Assembly: GCF_040807025.1 (NCBI RefSeq) | Contig: NC_090952.1 | Location: forward strand, 28,579,068 to 28,643,067 | Length of the DNA stretch: 64,000 bases | Source of the DNA: Struthio camelus | Lineage: Eukaryota; Chordata; Aves; Struthioniformes; Struthionidae | Reading direction: 5' to 3' | Shown: one piece after another, positions 39,201-45,700 of the stretch | How the letters are laid out: every line of letters starts with the position of its first letter | How positions within the stretch are numbered: position 1 is the first letter of the stretch | Made by a program: the position numbers and the translations under genes | The notes under the pieces: model-generated | The model's database searches: none | What the model saw: only the letters and a program-made list of their open reading frames with translations | What the model was told of the DNA's origin: nothing

Positions 39201-39339
39201 CCTGAATCCCATCCTCTACACCATCACCACTACCTCCTTCCAGGAAAAGGTCAAGGGGTGTTTGCAGACAAAGCAGTTGGAGCTGCAGGAGTCCCGGAAG
39301 AGCTTTACTCTGGTGACAACACAGGCCAGCAGTGCCTGA
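18226..39339 (+). CDS. RXFP2-like: Relaxin-family peptide receptor, RXFP1/RXFP2 type (RXFP2-like paralogue), 18 coding exons
   Basis: This is a G protein-coupled receptor at the cell surface. Family members bind relaxin or INSL3 peptides and mainly raise cAMP through Gs. Joined exons give 719 residues, against about 755 in human RXFP1 and RXFP2. Order: signal peptide 1-16; LDLa module about 30-65 with six cysteines; linker; cysteine-flanked cap about 104-130; leucine-rich repeats about 131-372; hinge 373-404; seven membrane segments about 405-680; tail 681-719. Visible marks are CGN in the LDLa, C485-C563 as the extracellular disulfide pair, LEKY (508-511) at the end of TM3 where most class A receptors have DRY, and NPILY (676-680) in TM7. 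All introns are GT-AG, and phases close to exactly 720 codons. Some segments match RXFP1 better and others RXFP2, so orthology is inferred from the STARD8 neighbour rather than proven. Confidence 0.93.
19781..19802 (+). repeat. (TTTG)n microsatellite
   Basis: About five TTTG units in intron 1 of the receptor gene. Confidence 0.85.
20220..20935. promoter_or_regulatory. Second CpG-rich block inside intron 1
   Basis: About 700 bases of GC- and CpG-rich DNA lie 2 kb inside intron 1 between AT-rich flanks. It could be an alternative promoter or enhancer, or simply a GC-rich island. I found no exon in it that would fit the receptor's phase with a credible start. Confidence 0.35.
26662..26682 (+). 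repeat. (GGCT)n short tandem repeat
   Basis: Five units of a four-base repeat near the end of intron 1. Confidence 0.85.
26997..27143 (+). CDS. RXFP2-like: RXFP2-like exon 2: LDL-receptor class A module
   Basis: Residues 18-65. The six cysteines are C30, C37, C43, C50, C56 and C65. The acidic calcium-binding end ([11 protein letters not shown]) is intact. In RXFP1 and RXFP2 this module is required for signalling rather than ligand binding, so its conservation argues for a working receptor. A possible N-glycosylation site is NLS at 39-41. The exon is 147 bp, phase 1 to 1. Confidence 0.95.
27144..27938 (+). other. RXFP2-like intron 2
   Basis: 795 bases that become GC-rich towards the 3' end. 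No additional exon or repeat is seen. Confidence 0.8.
27939..28028 (+). CDS. RXFP2-like: RXFP2-like exon 3: linker after the LDLa module
   Basis: Residues 67-95, starting DNSGW, which matches the GW-containing linker of RXFP1 and RXFP2. In those receptors the linker contributes to ligand binding and activation. The exon is 90 bp, phase 1 to 1. The donor is gtaagc. Confidence 0.85.
28141..28246 (+). CDS. RXFP2-like: RXFP2-like exon 4: cysteine-containing N-terminal cap of the repeat domain
   Basis: Residues 97-130, with C104, C106 and C113 and then [10 protein letters not shown]. This matches the cap and 'VPSVSSNVT'-type start of the repeat domain in RXFP1. NVT is a possible glycosylation site. 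The exon is 106 bp and changes phase from 1 to 2, which sets the phase of all repeat exons. Confidence 0.92.
28247..28958 (+). other. RXFP2-like intron 4
   Basis: 712 bases, GC-rich in the first two thirds. It contains a G-quadruplex-like run at 28,693-28,717 and no further exon. Confidence 0.8.
28693..28717 (+). other. G-quadruplex-type motif in intron 4
   Basis: Four G-tracts (4, 5, 5 and 3 G) are separated by CC, CC and CCCT on the transcribed-RNA-like strand. Confidence 0.6.
28959..29030 (+). CDS. RXFP2-like: RXFP2-like exon 5: leucine-rich repeat
   Basis: Residues 132-154, 72 bp, phase 2 to 2. It carries KKNKI at the conserved asparagine position of the repeat, as in RXFP2. The donor is gtgagt. 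Confidence 0.93.
29031..29904 (+). other. RXFP2-like intron 5
   Basis: 874 bases. No further exon or recognisable repeat is seen. Confidence 0.8.
29905..29976 (+). CDS. RXFP2-like: RXFP2-like exon 6: leucine-rich repeat
   Basis: Residues 156-178, with [15 protein letters not shown]. It is nearly the RXFP1 form of this repeat. 72 bp, phase 2 to 2. Confidence 0.95.
29977..30404 (+). other. RXFP2-like intron 6
   Basis: 428 bases with nothing notable. Confidence 0.8.
30405..30476 (+). CDS. RXFP2-like: RXFP2-like exon 7: leucine-rich repeat
   Basis: Residues 180-202, containing LSHNKIT and FEDLHRLEW, which match the RXFP1 repeat closely. 72 bp, phase 2 to 2. Confidence 0.95.
30477..31369 (+). 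other. RXFP2-like intron 7
   Basis: 893 bases, AT-rich in the middle and GC-rich towards exon 8. No exon is seen. Confidence 0.8.
31370..31441 (+). CDS. RXFP2-like: RXFP2-like exon 8: leucine-rich repeat
   Basis: Residues 204-226, with [17 protein letters not shown]. Very GC-rich codon use compared with exons 5-7. 72 bp, phase 2 to 2. Confidence 0.95.
31442..32185 (+). other. RXFP2-like intron 8
   Basis: 744 bases with GC-rich ends. No exon is seen. Confidence 0.8.
32186..32260 (+). CDS. RXFP2-like: RXFP2-like exon 9: longer leucine-rich repeat (75 bp)
   Basis: Residues 228-251, including [13 protein letters not shown]. It is one codon longer than the other repeat exons. RXFP1 has the same 25-residue spacing and a Cys at this place, whereas human RXFP2 has 24. 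NNS and NAS are possible glycosylation sites. Confidence 0.95.
32374..32445 (+). CDS. RXFP2-like: RXFP2-like exon 10: leucine-rich repeat
   Basis: Residues 253-275, with ELEGNRI and a single Cys (ECRDFTVL), matching the SCSNLTVL-type repeat of the family. 72 bp, phase 2 to 2. Confidence 0.95.
32446..34458 (+). other. RXFP2-like intron 10 (2.0 kb, GC-rich)
   Basis: The intron is GC- and CpG-rich, above all 33,480-34,440. Long open frames on both strands (for example 33,562-34,905 on -) follow from high GC and carry no domain. They are not reported as genes. Confidence 0.8.
34459..34530 (+). CDS. RXFP2-like: RXFP2-like exon 11: leucine-rich repeat
   Basis: Residues 277-299, with [17 protein letters not shown]. 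72 bp, phase 2 to 2. The donor is gtaagt. Confidence 0.95.
34818..34889 (+). CDS. RXFP2-like: RXFP2-like exon 12: leucine-rich repeat
   Basis: Residues 301-323, with [18 protein letters not shown]. 72 bp, phase 2 to 2. Confidence 0.95.
35039..35110 (+). CDS. RXFP2-like: RXFP2-like exon 13: leucine-rich repeat
   Basis: Residues 325-347, with [18 protein letters not shown], close to the NLSYNP repeat of RXFP1. The acceptor is preceded by a strong T-rich tract. NIS is a possible glycosylation site. Confidence 0.95.
35229..35300 (+). CDS. RXFP2-like: RXFP2-like exon 14: last leucine-rich repeat
   Basis: Residues 349-371, with [10 protein letters not shown] and TNLSH leading into the hinge. It combines the SLEG of RXFP1 with the EIPNI of RXFP2. 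NVT and NLS are possible glycosylation sites. Confidence 0.95.
35341..35357 (+). repeat. Poly-C run (17 nt)
   Basis: A homopolymer shortly after the exon 14 donor. Confidence 0.95.
35814..35836 (+). repeat. Poly-A run (23 nt)
   Basis: A simple A run in intron 14. It could be the tail of an old retroposed copy, but the bases before it show no recognisable element. Confidence 0.9.
36731..36960 (+). CDS. RXFP2-like: RXFP2-like exon 15: hinge and first membrane segment
   Basis: Residues 373-448. It opens with [17 protein letters not shown], the cysteine-rich hinge shared by RXFP1 and RXFP2. TM1 follows (about 405-428) with CFGNLFVIC carrying the TM1 asparagine. 230 bp, phase 2 to 1. The donor is gtgagt. 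Confidence 0.97.
36961..37429 (+). other. RXFP2-like intron 15
   Basis: 469 bases with an AT/AC dinucleotide repeat in the middle. Confidence 0.85.
37281..37314 (+). repeat. (TA)n(CA)n microsatellite
   Basis: A run of alternating TA, then CA, then TA in intron 15. Confidence 0.9.
37430..37840 (+). CDS. RXFP2-like: RXFP2-like exon 16: membrane segments 2 to 5
   Basis: Residues 450-585. TM2 has [18 protein letters not shown]485 starts TM3, which ends LTLEKY-like (VTLEKY). C563 lies in the NGVCFPL loop and should pair with C485. The exon ends at the start of TM5. 411 bp, phase 1 to 1. Confidence 0.97.
37841..38524 (+). other. RXFP2-like intron 16
   Basis: 684 bases with no exon or repeat visible. 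Confidence 0.85.
38525..38740 (+). CDS. RXFP2-like: RXFP2-like exon 17: membrane segments 5 and 6
   Basis: Residues 587-657. TM5 ([19 protein letters not shown]) is followed by a third intracellular loop with REVAIAKR, then TM6 with [11 protein letters not shown], as in RXFP1. 216 bp, phase 1 to 1. The donor is gtgctc, clearly weaker than the gtgagt or gtaag sites elsewhere in this gene, and a long C run follows it. Confidence 0.96.
38751..38771 (+). repeat. Poly-C run (21 nt) beside the exon 17 donor
   Basis: It begins ten bases after the exon end. Confidence 0.95.
39152..39339 (+). CDS. RXFP2-like: RXFP2-like exon 18: membrane segment 7, tail and stop
   Basis: Residues 659-719 and TGA. 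TM7 carries [10 protein letters not shown]. The tail after TM7 is only 39 residues, shorter than in human RXFP1 and RXFP2. It has a cysteine (KGCL) that could be lipid-modified and many Ser and Thr residues at the end ([12 protein letters not shown]). Confidence 0.96.
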
Positions 39340-40364
39340 CAGTACCCAGCAGCAAGTCAGCAGCATGAGGATGTACAAGTCTCTCCAGACCACAGCTGTC
39401 TTGCTGCAGGGGCACACTGGCTGGCTTTACCTATCACCACTACCTTGGATAACAACAGCATCTCTCCTTCAGCATCTTATCTTCATCTCAGACACCCCTT
39501 TACCGGGTGGGAGGCATTGAGCCGAGGTACAGCAACAATGACTCACAAGGTAGTTCTTCAAGGTGTGTAGATGAGAGCAGTCTCCCTTTCCCTCTTGCAT
39601 GTCTTCTGCAGCTCTTGGTGTCTTTAATCTAGCAGCCCAGTGCAGGGACAGCTGCTGCAATGGTCTTGGGAAGAACTGGCAGCCCCTTCAAGGGGAAGGA
39701 TTGTTGCAAGGGGTTGGGAGCTTCAGGCGAGCAGTCCTTATTATCGGGAAGTCTGGCTGCTAGGAACGAATTGAAGGTTTTCCTCTCGCCTTGCCAAGGA
39801 GGAGGCAAAAACCTGGAAAAGGTTAGCAGTTGCCTGCCTCCCTGCTGAGAGCTACAGCCAAAGACAAAGCCACGTGGAGCCACAGGTAAGGCCATGCTTG
39901 AGCTTCTTGAGTCCCTCTGCTCGGTGGTTGCTGTTGTGCATACTGCTGAGCTGGGCAGCAAGCGAGAGGAGAGCCCAGCCCTGCCTCCATCCTGCATGCA
40001 GACTGGTAGAATAACATGAGTGAGGCAGACCTTGCGTACCTGCAGAAGTTGCTGCTGGCTCCAGGGACAGGGGCATATGTGTATGCCTACTGCTGGGCAG
40101 CACCAGGCAAGCATCCCTCTTGCCTTCCGCCTCTGCTGCCTGGACCCTTCTGGAAGGCTCATCTCCTGTTCTGCCTTATGCTTTATACTTGCTGTCAAAT
40201 TACTTTGCTGGGCTCATTCTGCGACACCAGAGACATGTGGCCAGATGGCTTCAGAAAACAATCCCAGAGCACCACAAAAGTACATTACTCAGTTCTGTAA
40301 CACTTCTGTGTTGGAAGGAATCAGACAGTGGCAGTCACTAGCCATGAAGGTTGCCTCATCAGCC
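39340..40364 (+). other. Proximal 3' UTR and downstream region of RXFP2-like
   Basis: I find no AATAAA on the + strand between the stop codon and STARD8's coding region. Only variant hexamers occur (for example TATAAA near 41,060). The end of the receptor transcript is therefore undetermined and may run into the STARD8 3' UTR on the other strand. Confidence 0.5.
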
Positions 40365-40382
40365 AGCAGATAGCGTTAGTAC

Positions 40383-40388
40383 TTTATT
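40383..40388 (-). terminator. STARD8: Polyadenylation signal AATAAA of STARD8
   Basis: TTTATT on the + strand reads AATAAA on the STARD8 strand. It is the only canonical hexamer I found after the STARD8 stop. Cleavage would fall roughly 10-30 bases lower in coordinate. Confidence 0.7.
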
Positions 40389-40491
40389 AATTACACGGAT
40401 GGGAAGAGCAGCCCCCCCAGTCCAAGTCAAACAATCTGTTGCAGTTGCATATGATACAAAACAAAAAAAACCCTTAAATACAAAATACATG

Positions 40492-40504
40492 TTTTTTTTT
40501 TTTT
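40492..40504 (+). repeat. Poly-T run (13 nt)
   Basis: A homopolymer inside the STARD8 3' UTR. Confidence 0.9.
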
Positions 40505-40642
40505 AAGTGAACATCACCTGGCGCTGAGCTCTACCGCCTGAGTTATATATTAATATTCCAACTGTACAAGTATTTATAGATAGAAAAAAAAGGAAATATT
40601 TAAAAAAATATTAGGAGAAAAATCACTCCCCCAAACGTTAGT

Positions 40643-40690
40643 TATATTTTTATATATATATAAAATTATATATATATAAAAAAAAAAAAA
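40643..40690 (+). repeat. AT-rich low-complexity tract with (TA)n and poly-A
   Basis: Alternating TA repeats run into an A stretch inside the STARD8 3' UTR. Confidence 0.9.
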
Positions 40691-41716
40691 CCACACCAAA
40701 CAGAGGCTAGTTTGGTTTTTTTCACCATAAAAGAGCGAGATGATTTGTTACAGTAAAACTGCCATTGTGAATTGCTCCTGTGCATGGGTTGTGTTGCCTT
40801 CCAGTTGGAACAATGTCTAGTAAGTTGGGTCCCTGCCTAAAAGGAGAAACCAGGTCAGTTCCCAGATGCTATTAGTTAAGTCAGGCTGTTTCTCAGCTTG
40901 GAGGAAAGAAAGGGACAGGAAGGGGGGGAGGGGGACTAACTCTCTGCCAAGAGTGCTGAGGCTATGCGATAAAGTTAGGGAGAAAGCTCTGCACGCAAGA
41001 GGGGCAGGAGCTCTGCTCTCCATAGTTGCCCAAAGAGGTGAAAAGCCAGGGCAAGTCTCATATATAAAACACATCATCTCACTGCAGTGAGTGTGAACTG
41101 GATTAAGTTTGTTGCTACCACCTGGCATGCACTCAGCCCAGCTTGGGTGATCAGGCTTTGCTTGCTTAATGGAAGCAGGCACTGTACAGTTAGACAGGAT
41201 GAGAACAAACCTTCTGCGCGCTCGCGGCCTTGGCCAAGCTTTGAGCCCTCCTGCAAAACAACAGCGTGCTTCCCTGTGGTACAGCTTGAACCCTCAACTG
41301 CATTAAGAAACAGACACTGCCGCAGCTGGTCTCATCTTGTCCTGCCAATGTGCTCCTTCTCATTGCTTTAGGTAGGTCACTAGCCTCCTTTGCCAGCTTA
41401 CAGGCAGCTTTAAGGGCAATTCCCCTGAATTTCTAGCCTAGTCCCAGCCCCTGCCCCCTTCAAAAGACTGGTGGTCTTCAAAAAACTGGCTGGTTTCAAG
41501 GGTTGGGACTTGACCCTCCCCCTCCCCCCATGTAGCCATGGCTTGGAGCATCATCCATGCAGCTCACCACTGAAACCCAGGGCACAAAGGAGGCCTTTAG
41601 TTGAGTAAGAACAAGGCACTGGATTGGAGAGCTGCTTCTGCTCCTATGAAATTCAGCACCAAAGACAGCAGTAGGTTCCTTCCTTCTGCTACTCAACAAT
41701 GGCTGTCGTTAAATGG

Positions 41717-41736
41717 ATATATAGATATCTATATAT
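41717..41736. repeat. Perfect 20-base palindrome
   Basis: The sequence is centred on GATATC (41,724-41,729) with alternating AT arms, and all ten pairs match. It lies in the STARD8 3' UTR. Confidence 0.85.
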
Positions 41737-41823
41737 AGCCCCTCTCCTCCAATAATAGCATCCTATAGCAAGCTCTCAGTCTAAATGATTTCCTGCATGT
41801 CCCACTGTCAGGGTGACACACTG

Positions 41824-41837
41824 CCCCCCCCCCCCCC
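41824..41837 (+). repeat. Poly-C run (14 nt)
   Basis: A homopolymer in the STARD8 3' UTR, followed by a short CA repeat. Confidence 0.9.
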
Positions 41838-42588
41838 ACCCCAGCACACACACATTCCACCCCCTCTCTGCCCACCCTTCACTTCCTGACACAGTGCTAC
41901 AACCTACAGCCATGGCACTGTGCGTCCCTTGCTCAGTACGCCTACACCACCACTTAATCCTGGTTCGCTTCAAGCACCTTCACCTTTGCAGCTGCTCCCA
42001 AACGGGGCGAGCTCCTGCTAATACCTGGAGGAGTGAGAAATGCAGCTAAACCCAGTCTAGCCACTTCACAGCTCAGCCTGCCTTTCTTGTGGGGCTTCAC
42101 TCCCAAACCCCTTCTCTTTCCCATGGGCAAGCAAACTGCTGCTCGCAAGACCCTCCCCCTCCTGCAAAGACCAAGCTGTGCATGGCTTTGCCCCTGCAGG
42201 GAACCTGCTCTTCAGAGCACATGAGGAAGAGGCATCTTAAGCAGCAACAGGTATTGTGGGAATGGGAATGATGGCTGGGGATGGCTTCTCCTGCCCCCTT
42301 GAAGGGGACTGCCTCCCAGGGATGATGGTAAAGAGCCCTGGAGTGGGAGAAGAAAGGGATTATGCCTAGCTAGAGACATCCAGTGGCTCCTTCAGAGGGG
42401 TGGGGGTGGCCAGGCCTAGGTAAAAAAGGACGCTTATAAATATGTGCCTGAGAGTGCACCATCCTCTGTCTCCCCCTCCACAATCGGATGCCAACAGGTT
42501 GCCAACTCCTCGCTTCCCTCTGAATGGTCCAGCCCAAATCAACTGGAAAGGTCCATGATCAAATAGGACAGTCCATCTTCCAGGCTCC

Positions 42589-42706
42589 TCAGATCTTTGT
42601 CTCAGGGCCATTCAGACTCAACGCTGGGAAAGAATCTCGGATCCTTGCCAGCTCCATGGCACAAAGATGTCCAAAGACCTTGTTGTACCACTCTGGAGAC
42701 CGTCCC
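42589..42706 (-). CDS. STARD8: STARD8 last coding exon: end of START domain and stop
   Basis: Residues 971-1008 and TGA. It contains GRSPEWYNKVFGHLCAMEL and IRDSFPAL, the C-terminal helix of the START domain. It ends GPETKI, nearly as in human STARD8. Confidence 0.97.
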
Positions 42707-45700
42707 CTGGACAGGAGAATAATGCAAAAGCCGAGATGAGCAGGCAGAAGAAACTGCTGGCAAGTACCAAAGAGCAGCACATCATTTCTGGCTCAGGGAC
42801 AGTCAGCATAGTTCCTAATGGGACGGACTACGAGATGATGAACATGCAATATATGATAGGAAAGGGAATATGCTTTTCCCCATTCCTCAATGCATGCCTG
42901 CAGCAAAACAAAGGAACATCCAAGAAACAACCAGGCTTACTCCAATCCACAGTGATGAACAGATTGTCCCTTGCAGCAACCCGCCCTTATGCTGTTACAC
43001 TGAAGCACAGTTTGACACAGAAAAGAAAGAGCTAATGCCATGTTTCAGGCCTGTGGCGGAACTCATGTTTTCTAGAGAAACATTAAAAGACTTACTACCG
43101 CATATAGAGCGTTGTGCCTGACCGGGGGAACTGCCAGCAGTAACAACATGGGCTAAAGCTGAGCTGGTGGCTCCTTTCCAAATAACTAGCTGGCAGCCCT
43201 AAAAACTGGCCTCAGAGCAGCAACTTCTTCCATATGGGTAATCAGGCTGAAAAGCCAGAGGGCAGGGCAGGCAGTGTCCTCACAAGCTGTAATACCTGCC
43301 CGTCCTGCCAGGGTAAGCATGCAGAGGAACAAGGATCTTCTGCGTCTCCCCCATCACCACTCGGTACACGAGCAAACTCTCGGGTTGCTGACACTGGATC
43401 AGCAAGTGTGTGCAGGAACTGCAGGCAAGCAAAGGGTTTCCCATTACCTGAGATCAGCTCTGCAGATGTGCGTCACTTTGGAGCGGCCCATCCCACTCGG
43501 CTCGATGAGATACTGAGACGTCAACACAACGGCTTTGACGCCTCCTTCCACTTGCAGCTTATCATGTTCCACTGACATGGAGATGAGCAGGCAAGCTCCT
43601 CGGGGCAGGTCTGTGCACCAGCGCCTGCACAAGAGAACAAGCCAACCTCAGCTCCCAGACCCAGTGGAGACAGGTTAAGCATGCACCCTGCTGGACAAGC
43701 CCTGCAAGGGCCTCTGAGTTTGCACAACATGGAGTGCACTGGGAATGTGGAGGTGGGAGAGATCACGAACCTGTATGAAGCCACCAAAATGAGACCAAGT
43801 GGCTACAGAAACCCTTAACATAGAAGCATAGTCCACTGGCCGGGGCCGGGGCAGGGGCGGGGGTGGGTGGGAATAAGACATCTTCTCTCTCCACATACTT
43901 GTTATGAGGACTGCTGGCCACACACTCACTCTCTCCACCAGTAAAAAACATTACAGAGGAATAAATGGGACTAGGGACCTCCAGATCTGGTCCTGCTCTG
44001 CCCTCACCTGAGCACAACACAGTCCCTGCGTGGGTGGGGTGCCATGCTGTCCGTGACATAGTGATAAACCTCCATATTCTTATCCAGGGCCTCCACCACT
44101 TTGCTCTGCAGCAGATCCTCATCCCAAAGGTGACGTTCCCGAAGCACTCGGTGCAGCACTGCAGAGGGAGGTGCTTCAATGTCCGTGGAGACTTTCCATA
44201 AACGCAGAGGGTGCCCATCCCCAACCTGCCGGGGCAACAGGGAGGGATCAGGGATGCTGCCCAGCCAGGAACCACCCCCCCACCCCATAACACTGAGCCT
44301 TTAGCAACTTTACTGATGGCTCCCACTGCCAGGAAGCAGTACCATGACATCTGCAGGTTAGTGAGCAGCACTTTCTAGACAGACCTGGGGTGGGATGGGA
44401 GAACAGTTGGGGGGGGGGGGGGGTGGAGCAGGGGCTGAGAGAGTTGCTCTGGCTCACTGGAGAAAGGGCCAAAAGTGCAGGACACCGGCTCATCTTGTAA
44501 TGATGACACAGCAGGGTCTCTGTTGAGACTGCTGGACACAGAGCACCCTCCAACTCTCATAGCCATCTAGCTCGCAGATCCTCTCTCTGTTCAGGGAATA
44601 GGTTGCTGATTTTCCCACCTTGCTGAAGAGAACAAGTACCAGGATGCTTAGCAGATTAGCAACTGCCTGCAGCACCTGTGGTTCACTGTGGTCACGGCAT
44701 ATATATTTTCCCATGTGACCTCAAACAACCCCTCCACAGTACCATTTACCTTTTTGCAAGAGAGCTCTGTGTTCAGGGGTCCCGGGGTGCTCAGCCAGCC
44801 TTTGAATTTCTCTGATGACTCTTTGAGCAAGTTCTGGACACTCTGCTCAAAGTAGGAGTGTAGCTCCTTGCCCTCCCCTTGACACATGACTTCAGTCAGG
44901 GGATGTGGGTAAGCATCTGCTGCCATATAGGAGCTGCTCAGCTGCAGTAAGATGTCATGGGAGACCTACAAACCAAATACATACAGGTCTTCAAAAACCC
45001 AGATAGATCTGTTACCTGATCCAGATCTGCAGACCTGAACTCAGAGGCCACAGGCAGTAAGAGCCAGTAATTCTGCTGCAGAATTTAAGTGAGGAAGTTC
45101 TAGACAGAAATACTCCTAAGAGCAGGTCAGTGATTAGCTGCCCAGTTATGCATTTCCCTGATGCTGGGCATCACTGGGTATCCTCACTGAGATGGACTTT
45201 GTTATCGGTCCTGCATAGCTAGAATACTGCAACTCCTCATCTGGCCAAGGAGGGCAGTGAGGGATGGACGCAGCCTTTCTGAACATATGTCCTGCAGTTT
45301 GTGACCTGTATCGCCACAAGACAATGTGAAGCTGGGCTTCACTGACCCTTCATTGCTCCTGAGGCTGACTGACCTGTGGTAGCTGCTGGCCTGAGGATGG
45401 GGTGCCCTTAGGTCACCCCACACTGACCCCCACAAGATCAGCAACCTCACAGTGAGATCACATCTCCTGCTGGCAGTGCCCATGGGGAGCAATGCCAGGC
45501 TGGAAGAGCTGCAGCCACCCACCTGGAAGAGCTTCTTGCAATCTGTGATCATGTGGGAGAGCCCTTGAGTAGCAGCCATGTTCTCATTCAGGTCTTTCTG
45601 GTCAGGCTTCCCCATGGTGCCTCTCTTGTTTATCATCCTGTGAAAGAGAGCATACGTTGCTGGGACCAAGGAGGGGAGTATTAAAGTCTGACTTCCCCCC

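Larger units (their letters stand above)
40365..42588 (-). other. STARD8: STARD8 3' UTR
   Basis: About 2.2 kb between the STARD8 stop codon and its first evident polyadenylation signal. It contains AT-rich low-complexity stretches (40,492-40,690), a 20-base palindrome and a C/G run. No open frame of interest is seen. Confidence 0.7.
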
